A stretch of DNA of 64,000 bases from assembly GCA_016710685.1 (NCBI GenBank), contig JADJVC010000014.1:1-64000 (forward strand), in the 5' to 3' direction. This stretch comes from Flavobacteriales bacterium (GTDB lineage Bacteria; Bacteroidota; Bacteroidia; Flavobacteriales_F; PHOS-HE28). Shown here piece after piece: positions 1 to 10,900 of this stretch. Under the pieces are notes generated by a model. That model did no database searches, was not told the origin of the DNA, and saw only the letters and a list, made by a program, of their open reading frames with translations. Both the position numbers and the translations under genes were made by a program. The first letter of the stretch is position 1. Every line of letters begins with the position of its first letter.

Positions 1-448
1 CCAGTTCAATGCTGATGAGCTTCCGTGCTTGCCGCGCACCATCTTCAGAAGTCGCGATGATGAGCGCAACCGGCATGCCCCAGAAATGGATCTCTTCTTC
101 AACGAAAAGTGGCTCATCCGGAATGATGCCGCCGATCTGGTTCTCTCCCGGAACATCCTTGTAGGTGAGAATTCGCACTACGCCCGGAACGGCTAACGCC
201 TTAGATAAGTCGAGCTTTTTTACATGCGCATGGGCCGAGGGCGCATCATAAGGCAGCGCGTAAAGCGTGCCTTGTTGCACGGGGATATCGTCCAAGTAGA
301 TCGATCGTCCGGTAACGTGGAACGCGCTGTCCACGTTCTTCATGCTTGCCGTTGAAGCTCCAATTGCAGAGCCGTTCTCGCCGGGTTTTGTTGTTGCTTC
401 CATATCCGGAATGGTGCGTTGTGCTCCCTTCTTGCCGCTCGTCTTCAT
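1..448 (-). CDS. xdhB: Xanthine dehydrogenase, molybdopterin-binding subunit (N-terminal part; runs off window)
   Basis: This is the large, molybdenum-cofactor subunit of xanthine dehydrogenase, which oxidises hypoxanthine and xanthine in purine catabolism in the cytoplasm. About 149 codons are visible from an ATG at 448, and the rest lies beyond position 1. The visible protein contains the stretch VTGRSIYLDDIPVQQGTLYA followed by an alternating hydrophobic segment and IHFWGMPVALIIATSEDGAR. These match the N-terminal a/b hammerhead domain of the family. The ATG overlaps the stop codon of the upstream small-subunit gene by four bases (ATGA), so the two are translationally coupled. The first 40 residues are a charged extension before the conserved domain starts. 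The family assignment is firm; substrate specificity (xanthine rather than a related heterocycle) is inferred from the pairing. Confidence 0.9.
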   Translation of the reverse strand, partial: MKTSGKKGAQRTIPDMEATTKPGENGSAIGASTASMKNVDSAFHVTGRSIYLDDIPVQQGTLYALPYDAPSAHAHVKKLDLSKALAVPGVVRILTYKDVPGENQIGGIIPDEPLFVEEEIHFWGMPVALIIATSEDGARQARKLISIEL

Positions 449-1905
449 ACCAGTTCCTTCAATTTGATCCGCTCCGGGAACAGCTCCATGAAATGCGCGA
501 AGAACAATTGGCGCAATAACAACCGTTTGTAATCCGCGGTACCGCGCGCATCGCTGATCGGCGCGATCTCTTCGTTCATCACGGCCACCGCCTTGCGCAC
601 GGTTTCTGTTGTGGTCTCTTTCCCAATGAGGAAGGCTGCGGTGTTCGCGAGGAATTTTGGAACGGGTGCAACTCCACCGGCACTGATGAATGCTTGACGG
701 ATCGTGTGCCCTTCCTTCTCCAACCGGATCGCGGTGTTCACGCTGGCAATGTCCAAGTAGGTCCGCTTGCTCACTTTCTCGAAGTTGAAGCGCGTGTGCT
801 GCGTGGGTAGTTTGAAACGAACGGATGTGAGGATCTCGTCCGGAGATTTGTCCAGGTCCTTGTAGCCTTTGTAGAGGTCTTTGAGTTTCAACTGGCGCTC
901 GTTCCCGGATGCTGCGCGAAGTGTGATCGAGCTATCCAGCGCGATGAAGAACGCCGTAAGATCCCCAATGGGCGAGGCGTTCACGAAATTCCCCGCTAGC
1001 GTGCCCATGTTCCTAATGGGCGTAGAGCTCACGAGCAGTACGTGCTTTTCCAAATTCGGAAAACGCTTGCGCAATTCTTGCGAAGCGATCAAGTCGTTCG
1101 CCACGGCCGCTCCGCCAATGATGCATTCATCGCCTGCGATGCGGATGCCCTTCAAGCCTTCGTCGTTGAACACCGAACGGATCGGCGAGTGATGCATCGT
1201 GTCGTGCTTCTGCACGTAGAGGTCGGTGCCGCCCGACAGGGGCTGGAAATTTCCCGCCCCTTCGGGTGGCAAAACGGGTTTAATGGTTTTCAACCTTTCC
1301 GCAATATCAGCGAAATACCCCGGCACAAAACCATTCTTCACGCTCCACGCAACTGGGTCTTTTACGTCCTTCTTCGCCAGTTGCTTCGCGACATCCGCAG
1401 CAGCGCGTTCAATGCTTTTGTAGCCCGTACACCGGCAGATATTTCCGTCGATGGAACGCACGGCGAGCTCCGGAGTAACAGCTTCCTGCGAAAGACAGCA
1501 ACCGCTTAACGACACCACGAAACCCGGAGTGCAAATACCGCATTGTGTAGCCGCTTGATCCACCATGGCCTGTTGCACGTGGCTCAACTTTCCAGCGCCA
1601 TGCTCCAAGGGTTCGGTTAGACCTTCCACCGTTACGATGTGCTTACCCTGCACGTTCGCCAAGGCCAGCAGGCATGAGGTCATCGAGCGGTATTCGACAT
1701 TAGGCTTCTCGGCTTCACTCGAAGACCTAATGTCGAGAAGCCGAAGGGTGCCGACCAACACCGTACACGCTCCGCAATCGCCTTCGCGGCAGCCGATCTT
1801 GGTGCCCGGTAAATGCTCGTGGTAGCGGATCACATCCAACAGCGGGGTGCCGGGTTCGGCCTCGCTGCGTATTGTGCGGTCGTTCAGTATGAACTCGATC
1901 ATCAA
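445..1905 (-). CDS. xdhA: Xanthine dehydrogenase small subunit (2Fe-2S and FAD domains)
   Basis: This 486-residue protein carries the iron-sulphur and FAD parts of xanthine dehydrogenase. Cysteines 39, 44 and 47 (GCREGDCGAC) form the plant-type 2Fe-2S site. A second 2Fe-2S domain follows with CGICTPG and CRCTG. Residues roughly 200-370 are the FAD-binding domain, including GGTDLYV and the SSTPIRNMGTLAGNFVNASPIGD region. The last 110 residues are the CO-dehydrogenase-flavoprotein-type C-terminal domain. It transfers electrons from the Mo centre of XdhB to NAD or another acceptor. Oddity: just after the first cysteine cluster there is an insertion of about 16 residues (LRLLDIRSSSEAEKPN), encoded by an inverted-repeat element, where relatives normally have a short loop. 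The gene precedes xdhB with a 4-base overlap. Confidence 0.93.
   Translation of the reverse strand: MMIEFILNDRTIRSEAEPGTPLLDVIRYHEHLPGTKIGCREGDCGACTVLVGTLRLLDIRSSSEAEKPNVEYRSMTSCLLALANVQGKHIVTVEGLTEPLEHGAGKLSHVQQAMVDQAATQCGICTPGFVVSLSGCCLSQEAVTPELAVRSIDGNICRCTGYKSIERAAADVAKQLAKKDVKDPVAWSVKNGFVPGYFADIAERLKTIKPVLPPEGAGNFQPLSGGTDLYVQKHDTMHHSPIRSVFNDEGLKGIRIAGDECIIGGAAVANDLIASQELRKRFPNLEKHVLLVSSTPIRNMGTLAGNFVNASPIGDLTAFFIALDSSITLRAASGNERQLKLKDLYKGYKDLDKSPDEILTSVRFKLPTQHTRFNFEKVSKRTYLDIASVNTAIRLEKEGHTIRQAFISAGGVAPVPKFLANTAAFLIGKETTTETVRKAVAVMNEEIAPISDARGTADYKRLLLRQLFFAHFMELFPERIKLKELV
1694..1736. repeat. Inverted-repeat element inside xdhA
   Basis: Two perfect 11-base arms (TCGACATTAGG at 1694-1704 and its complement at 1726-1736) flank a 21-base centre. 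The adjoining sequence CTTCTCGGCTTC / GAGAAGCCGAAG is also partly repeated in inverse order. The element coincides exactly with the extra residues in XdhA, so it reads through in frame. It resembles a small palindromic mobile element accommodated in a surface loop. Confidence 0.7.
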
Positions 1906-1990
1906 GGGTTCCTGCGTTTTTGCGGAGCCGCAATTTAGGGCGTTGAAACAGAAAGGCCCGCCGTCGTTGCGCGAATTGATGAAGTGAAGA

Positions 1991-4900
1991 TCACTTCAGG
2001 AGCGTTACATGCCCGGTTGCCTCGTAGGGCTCGATGGTGTTGAAGAAGGTCGCCGTGATCTTCCACACGTACACGTCGCTCTTTACCACGGAACCGTTCA
2101 GTTTGCCATCCCAAGCGGCGGAGGGATCCGTAGTATCGAAGATTTTCGCACCCCAGCGGTTGAAGATCATGAAGTGAAAGTCGTGGGCCGTAATCCCGAA
2201 ACCGGATACACGGAAGACATCATTCAGGCCGTCGCCGTCCGGGGTGAACGCGTTGGGAAGGAAGATGGCCGGGAGGTCGAGGATCGGCAGCGGGACGCAA
2301 TAGGTGTCAGGGCAATTGGCCGCTGTCATTGCTGTTAAGCAGATGTTATAGACCTCCGCGATGCCCGCTGGGAAAACGTGTACGGGGTTAGCCTCGGTGC
2401 TGGTTGCGCCGTCACCGAAATCCCAGAGGAATTCGGTGGCGTTCCCGCTGGATACATTGGTGAATGCGGCGGAAGTGGCGTTAACGAAGAGCGTGTCCGG
2501 ATGCAAGGAGAAGCCCGCTACGACCGGCTCTGCGCTGCCGACGATGGCCGTGCCCGTCGCGCTGCAGCCGTTGGCGTTTAGCATGATCACCGAGTAACCT
2601 CCCGGACAAATTCCGCTGAAAGAACCCGCACTCTGATAGGTGGTCCCGTTGTCGATACTGAAATCGGTTCCTTCTATATCGGTGATCAAAATTGTTCCGT
2701 CGCAACTGCCAGGGCACAAAGCATCCGTGGAGGTGATCGTGTCGATGGCGAGCGGCTCGGGCTCGGTGATGATGAAGTCGATGGAGCCCGCGCAGCCGTT
2801 GGTGTCCAATGCGGTAGCGGTGTAGTTGCCAGCGCAGAAGCCCGCGCCTGTGGATGCGTTGCCTCCCGTTCCGCCAGACCATTGGAATACGTATGCGCTA
2901 CTGTCCAAATTTCCGCCAACCGCAGTGGCCATTGCGGTGCCGTCGCATGTGCCGTTGCAAAGCGTTTCCAGGGTTTCCACGGAAGGGGTGATCGTATCGG
3001 TGAAGGTGATCCGCACGGTGTCCGAACTGGCGCAACCTTGGGCACTTTCGGTGCTCCAAATGAAGTTGTATGCCCCGCCAGTATTGGCGGAAACCGTTGT
3101 GGATGCTGAATCGCTGTGCATGATGGAAGTCCCTGAAGGCCCGCTCCAATGTCCGCTGATCCAAGTTCCAGTAGCGTTCAATAAGCCATCGAAAGTGCAG
3201 CTGACCGCGTCATTCCCGGCGTTCGGTGCGGGCACGAAGTAGATGTTCACCGTGGCGGTGGAATTGTCGTTCGGGCAGGGTGCCGTTCCAGAAACCGTGT
3301 ACGTGTATGCGCCAGTTGGATCGAGTGCCGGATCGAACATGTTGCCATGTGGAATTCCGCCCGGCGTAGTCCACGTTCCGCCGAGGTCCGGGTTGCCGCC
3401 AAGGGATGCGAACATGTTTGCTGGCGCGGCTTCGGGACAGAGCGAAAGGGTGCCGTCGGTGCCGGCGTTCGGCATAGGGTTTACTGCAATAGTGACCGTG
3501 GCCGTGGCGTTGGGACAGGGCGCTGTTCCTTGCACGGTGAACGTATAAGCGCCTGGCGCGCTGTAGGAAGGGTTGAAGGATGAGCTGCTCGGTCCGCCGG
3601 GGCCGCTCCATGTGCCGCTTTCATCTGGCGATCCTCCCAATTGGGCCAATAGGTCGATCGGCGGATTGCTTGAACACAGCGTGATGCTACTGTCGATACC
3701 AGCATCGACCGCCAAGGTCACGCCCACCTGCACTTGGGCCGTATCGTTCACGCAAGGTGAAGGCACAACCACTACGTATGTGTACGTTCCGCGGCATCTC
3801 AGACTGTGCATTCAGTGTTCCGCTGAACGCGGTGCCATCTGGCGCAAGCCAATCGCCGCCTGCATCCGGGGTGCCCTGCAACAACGTGAATAAGGAGATC
3901 GCGTTCGCTGAAGAACAGAGCGAGATGGAACCGTTTCCGCCCGCATCCGCATTGCTCACCACATTCACAGCGATGACGGCACTTACCGATGGGCATGGTG
4001 CGATCCCCGGAATGGTGTAGGTGTAGTTGCCCGTGGCGGAGGTACCGGGTATGAAGGTGCCGCCAAAGGAACCATTGGAAGGATTGGTCCAACTTCCGCC
4101 AAGGTCCGCACCGTTGAGCGCCTGAAAAAGATCTACCGGATCACCAGAAGCACAGAGGTTGAGGATGTCATCATCGCCGGGATCCGGTGCGGTTGAAACT
4201 GCAACGGAGACGGTCGCAACATCCGCTGGACAGGGTGAAGTACCTTCCACGGTGTAGACGTAATCGCCCGCGCTCATTGTTGCTGGGTCGAAGGATCCAC
4301 CCGTAATTAGGCTTGGTCCGCTCCACGTTCCACCGGCATCGGGGCTTCCGTCCAAGGCCGTGAAGAGATCGCTCGTAGGGCTGCTGATGCAGAGTGTTAG
4401 CGAGCCATCGCTTCCCGCAAACGGCGGCGCTTGCACGGCGACTGTGACAGTGCTGGACACGTTCACGCAGGGTGGAGGCACAGTGATGGTGTATGTGTAA
4501 ACACCCGCCGTCATCGAAGCGGGATCGAACTGCCCGCCAACAACGACGCTGGGTCCTGTCCACGCGCCACCGGCATCGGGAGATCCGCCGAGCTGCGCGA
4601 AAAGGTTGATCGCGGCATCGGAACTACAAAGCGAGATGTTGCCCGGCGAACCCGCATCGGGTGTTGCCAAAACAGCAACAGAGACCGTCGCAACATCCGC
4701 AAGACACGGTGAAACACCTGCAACTGTGTAAACATAATCGCCCGCGCTCATCGTAGAGGGATCGAAGGATCCACCGGTAATCGCGCTCGGTCCAGCCCAC
4801 GTTCCACCGGCATCGGGGCTTCCGTTCAAGGCCGTGAAGAGATCGCTCGTAGGGCTGCTGATGCAGAGTGTTAGCGAGCCATCGCTTCCCGCAAACGGCG

Positions 4901-7900
4901 GCGCTTGCACGGCGACTGTGACAGTGCTGGACACGTTCACGCAGGGTGGAGGCACAGTGATGGTGTATGTGTAAACACCCGCCGTCATCGAAGCGGGATC
5001 GAACTGCCCGCCAACAACGACGCTGGGTCCTGTCCACGCGCCACCGGCATCGGGAGATCCGCCGAGCTGCGCGAAAAGGTTGATCGCTGCATCGGAACTA
5101 CAAAGCGAAATGTTGCCCGGCGAACCCGCATAGGGCGTTGCCAAAACCGCAACGGAGACTGTCGCAACATCCGCCGGACAGGGTGCGATGCCTGCAACTG
5201 TGTAAACATAATCGCCCGCGCTCATCGTAGAGGGATCGAAGGATCCACCGGTGATGGCGCTCGGCCCGCTCCACGATCCAGCGGCATCCGGAGTTCCGCC
5301 AAGGGCAGCAAACAAATCGCTCGCCGGACTGCTGATGCAGAGTGTTAGCGCGCCATCGCTGCCCGCGTTCGGCGGTGCCTGCACGGCAACGGTGACGGAG
5401 CTGGACACGTTCACGCAAGGCGGCGGAACAGTGATGGTGTACATGTAAACTCCAGCAGTCATCGAAGCCGGATCGAAGGACCCGCCGGTCACTGCGCTGG
5501 GTCCTGTCCACGCGCCACCGGCATCGGGAGTTCCGCCAAGCTGCGCGAAAAGATTGATCGCGGCATCGGAACTACAGAGCGAAACGTTGCCCGGGGAACC
5601 CGTATCGGGCGTGGCCAAAACAGCAACAGAGACCGTCGCAACATCCGCAGGGCAGGGCGAAACACCTGCAACTGTGTAGGTGTAATCCCCAACGTTCATT
5701 GTAGCCGGATTGAACTGCCCGCCAACAACTGCGCTGGGTCCAGTCCACGTTCCACCAGCATCGGGACTTCCGCCAAGCGCTGCAAAGTCCACTCGCTGGA
5801 CTGCTGATGCAGAGGGTGAGCGCGCCGTCGTTGCCCGCATCCGGCGGTGTTTGTACAACCACAGCAACAGTGCTAACGGCATCCACACAAGGCGGCGGAA
5901 CGCTGATGGTGTACGTGTAAACGCCAGCGCTCATCGAAGCGGGATCGAACTGCCCGCCAACAACGACGCTGGGTCCTGTCCACGCGCCACCGGCATCGGG
6001 AGTTCCGCCAAGCTGCGCGAAAAGATTGATCGCGGCATCGGAACTACAGAGCGAAACGTTGCCCGGGGAACCCGCATCGGGCGTGGCCAAAACAGCAACA
6101 GAGACCGTCGCAACATCCGCAGGGCAGGGCGAAACACCTGCAACTGTGTAGGTGTAATCCCCAACGTTCATTGTAGCCGGATTGAACTGCCCGCCAACAA
6201 CTGCGCTGGGTCCAGTCCACGTTCCACCAGCATCGGGACTTCCGCCAAGCGCTGCAAAAAGTCCACTCGCTGGACTGCTGATGCAGAGGGTGAGCGCGCC
6301 GTCGTTGCCCGCATCCGGCGGTGTTTGTACAACCACAGCAACAGTGCTAACGGCATCCACACAAGGCGGCGGAACGCTGATGGTGTACGTGTAAACGCCA
6401 GCGCTCATCGAAGCGGGATCGAACTGCCCGCCAACAACGACGCTGGGTCCTGTCCACGCGCCACCGGCATCGGGAGTTCCGCCGCTGCGCGAAAGATTGA
6501 TCGCGGCATCGGAACTACAGAGCGAAACGTTGCCCGGGGAACCCGCATCGGGCGTGGCCAAAACAGCAACAGAGACCGTCGCAACATCCGCAGGGCAGGG
6601 CGAAACACCTGCAACTGTGTAGGTGTAATCCCCAACGTTCATTGTAGCCGGATTGAACTGCCCGCCAACAACTGCGCTGGGTCCAGTCCACGTTCCACCA
6701 GCATCGGGACTTCCGCCAAGCGCTGCAAAAGTCCACTCGCTGGACTGCTGATGCAGAGGTGAGCGCGCCGTCGTTGCCCGCATCCCGGCGGTGTTTGTAC
6801 AACCACAGCAACAGTGCTAACGGCATCCACACAAGGCGGCGGAACGCTGATGGTGTACGTGTAAACGCCAGCGCTCATCGAAGCGGGATCGAACTGCCCG
6901 CCAACAACGACGCTGGGTCCTGTCCACGCGCCACCGGCATCGGGAGTTCCGCCAAGCTGCGCGAAAAGATTAATCGCGGCATCGGAACTACAAAGCGAAA
7001 TGTTGCCCGGCGAACCCGCATCGGGCGTGGCCAAAACCGCAACGGAGACTGTCGCGACATCCGCAGGACATGGTGCGTTGCCTGAAACTGTGTAGGTGTA
7101 ATCGCCAACGTTCATTGTAGCCGGATTGAACTGCCCGCCAACAACTGCGCTGGGTCCAGTCCACGTTCCACCAGCATCGGGACTTCCGCCAAGCGCTGCA
7201 AAAAGTCCACTCGCCGGGCTGCTGATGCAGAGTGTTAGTGCGCCGTCGTTGCCCGCATCCGGCGGTGTTTGTACAACCACAGCAACAGTGCTAACGGCAT
7301 CCACACAAGGCGGCGGAACGTTGATGGTGTAGGTGTAATCGCCAGCGGTCATCGTTGCGGGATCGAACTGCCCGCCAACAACGGCGCTGGGTCCTGTCCA
7401 TGCGCCACCGGCATCTGGAGTTCCGCCGAGCTGCGCGAAAAGGTTGATCGCGGCATCGGAACTACAAAGCGAGATGTTGCCCGGCGAACCCGCATCGGGC
7501 GTGGCCAAAACCGCAACGGAGACTGTCGCAACATCCGCCGGACATGGCGCACTTCCAGCAACTGCGTAAGTGTAATCGCCAACGTTCATTGTTGCAGGAT
7601 TGAACTGCCCGCCAACAACTGCGCTGGGTCCGGCCCACGTTCCACCGGCATCGGGGCTTCCGCCAAGCGCTGCAAAAAGTCCACTCGCCGGGCTGCTGAT
7701 GCAGAGTGTTAGTGCGCCGTCGTTGCCAGCATTTGGCGGCGCGTTAATTGTCACATTCACCGTTGCTGTTTCAACCGTGCATGGCGCGGTGGCTGAAACC
7801 GTGTAGACATAAGCTCCCGCGCTCATATTCGCGGGGTTTATCATTCCGCCGTTCACGTTGCTCGGTCCACTCCACGTTCCGCCAGCATCCGGCGTTCCAC

Positions 7901-10900
7901 CAAGTTGCGCGAAAAGCGAAACAGCCGCACCCGAGGTACAAAGCGTGATGGATCCATCCGCCCCAGCGTTCGGCGGCATGCTGATCGTAACAGTGACGTT
8001 CGCACTCGCATCCGCACATGACGTAGCGCCCGCCACGGTGTACGTGTATGTGCCCGCGTTCATCGTTGCGGGATTGATCATGCCTCCGTTCACATTGCTC
8101 GGCCCGCTCCACGTTCCGCCTGCATCGGGCGTTCCGCTTAACTGTGCGAAAAGTGAAACGGTCGCGCCAGAGCTGCAAAGCGCAATTGAACCATCGGTTC
8201 CCGCGTTCGGAGGCGCGTTGATCGTCACGCTCACCGTCGCGGTTTCAACAGTGCAAGGCGTGGTACCAGAAACCGTGTAGACATAAGCTCCCGCGCTCAT
8301 GTTCGCGGGGTTTATCATGCCGCCGTTCACGTTGCTCGGTCCACTCCACGTTCCGCCCGCATCAGGCGATCCACCCAGCTGCGCGAAGAGCGAAACAGCC
8401 GCGCCGGAGCTGCAAAGCGTAACGACTCCATCAGCCCCAGCATTTGGCGGAGAACTGATCATTACGGTGACATTCGCGCTCGCATCCGCACACGGCGCAG
8501 CGCCCGCCACAGTGTACGTGTATATGCCCGCGTTCATCGTAGCGGGGTTGATCATGCCGCCGTTCACGTTGCTCGGACCGCTCCACGTTCCGCCTGCATC
8601 CGGCGTTCCGCCCAACTGAGCGAAAAGCGAAACCGTCGCGCCAGAGCTGCAAAGCGCAATGGATCCATCGTTTCCCGCATTTGGCGGCGTGTTGATCGAT
8701 ACGTTCACCGTTGCTGTTTCAACCGTGCATGGCGCTGTACCAGAAACGGTGTAGACATAAGCTCCCGCGCTCATGTTCGCGGGGTTTATCAAGCCGCCGT
8801 TCACGTTGCTCGGTCCACTCCACGTTCCGCCAGCATCCGGCGATCCGCCAAGTTGAGCGAAGAGCGAAACCGCCGCGCCAGAACTACAAAGTGTGATGGC
8901 TCCATCAGCCCCAGCATTTGGCGGAGAACTGATCATTACGGTGACATTCGCGCTCGCATCCGTACACGGTGCAGCGCCCGCCAAGGTGTACGTGTACGTG
9001 CCCGCGCTCATCGTTGCGGGGTTGATCATTCCGCCATTCACGTTGCTCGGACCGCTCCACGTTCCGCCTGCATCCGGCGTTCCGCCTAACTGTGCGAAAA
9101 GTGAAACGGCCGCGCCAGAGCTGCAAAGCGCAATTGAACCATCGGTTCCCGCGTTCGGAGGCGTGTCGATCGATACGTTCACCGTTGCTGTTTCAACAGT
9201 GCATGGCGCTGTACCAGAAACGGTGTAGACATAAGCTCCCGCGCTCATGTTCGCGGGGTTGAACATTCCGCCGTTCACGTTGCTCGGTCCACTCCACGTT
9301 CCGCCTGCATTCGGCGATCCACCGAGTTGCGCGAAGAGCGAAACCGCCGCGCCAGCGCTACAAAGTGGGATGGCTCCATCAATTCCAGCATTGGGCGGCG
9401 TGCTGATCATTACGGTGACATTCGCGCTCGCATCCGTACACGGTGGAGCGCCCGCCACGGTGTACGTGTACGTGCCCGCGCTCATCGTTGCGGGGTTGAT
9501 CATTCCGCCATTCACGTTGCTCGGACCGCTCCACGTTCCGCCTGCATCCGGCGTTCCGCCTAACTGTGCGAAAAGCGAAACGGCCGCGCCAGAGCTGCAA
9601 AGCGCAATGGATCCATCGGTTCCCGCGTTTGGCGGCGTGTTGATCGATACGTTCACCGTTGCTGTTTCAACAGTGCATGGCGCTGTACCAGAAACGGTGT
9701 AGACATAAGCTCCCGCGCTCATGTTCGCGGGGTTGAACATTCCGCCGTTCACGTTGCTCGGTCCACTCCACGTTCCGCCAGCATCCGGCGTTCCACCAAG
9801 CTGCGCGAAGAGCGAAACCGCCGCGCCGGAGCTGCAAAGCGTGATGGCTCCATCAGCCCCAGCATTCGGCGGCGTGCTGATGGTCACGGTGACATTCGCG
9901 CTCGCATCCGTACAGGGTGGAGCGCCCGCCACGGTGTACGTATATGTGCCCGCGTTCATCGTTGCGGGGTTGATCATGCCACCGTTCACGTTGCTCGGAC
10001 CGCTCCACGTTCCGCCTGTATCGGGCGTTCCGCCTAGCTGTGCGAAAAGTGAAACGGCCGCGCCAGAGCTACAAAGCGCAATGGATCCATTCGCTCCCGC
10101 GTCAGTCGGTGTATTCACCGTAACGGTGACAGTGGATGTAGACGTTGAACTTGCACAAGCACCCGCGCCGACAACCGTGTACGTGTAGATCCCATCGATA
10201 TCGGTGCCGGGTGTGAACGTGTTACCGTGCGCAGTTCCGGAAGGATCAGCCCAAGTGCCGCCGGTAGTAGGCGTGCCGCCGAGCTCGCCAAACAAGCTGA
10301 AAGCACTGCCATTGCCGCAAACTGTGATCGATCCATCCGTTCCTGCATCAACGGGATTGTCCACCGTAACGGTCACACAATCCGTGGCCACACATTGCGG
10401 ATGCCCTGTCTGGGAAACCGTGACGCAATACTGCGTGGTGCTTGCCACCGTGGCGATGGGGTTGGCTATGCTCGCGTCCGATAATCCGGCGGTCGGGCTC
10501 CAGCTAAACACCAGCGCACCGCCCGGACAATCGCCGGTACCGCTCCAAACAACGCCGTTCGCAGGGTTGTCTGCTGCAAAAACGCTCACGCCTGAGCCGT
10601 TTATCAGTTCGAAGGATTGCTCAGTCGCAAAAAAACCTTGCCCGTGGTAGTTCAATGTGATCGTTGAACCGATCGGTACCGTGATCGGTGTGCTGCCCGC
10701 GTTACCGCCGTTTAATGTCCAGTTCGTGCTCACCCCGTCAATGGTCACGGTGAGATAGGAGGTCGCGGTCCATCCATCGCCGTAGGAATCGTAAAGCCAC
10801 AGCTCAAAATCACAGGCAACATCGAGCCCTCCGGAAGAAATTGCGGCCAATTGAACGGGAGTGCCACAAGTGGAGACATCCGTCCCCGCATCGACCTGCA

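Noticed and set aside
3235..10352. Regular repeats suggesting a CRISPR array or satellite DNA
   Set aside because: Units are about 237 bp, read in frame as Ig-like domains, and have no spacer/repeat alternation.
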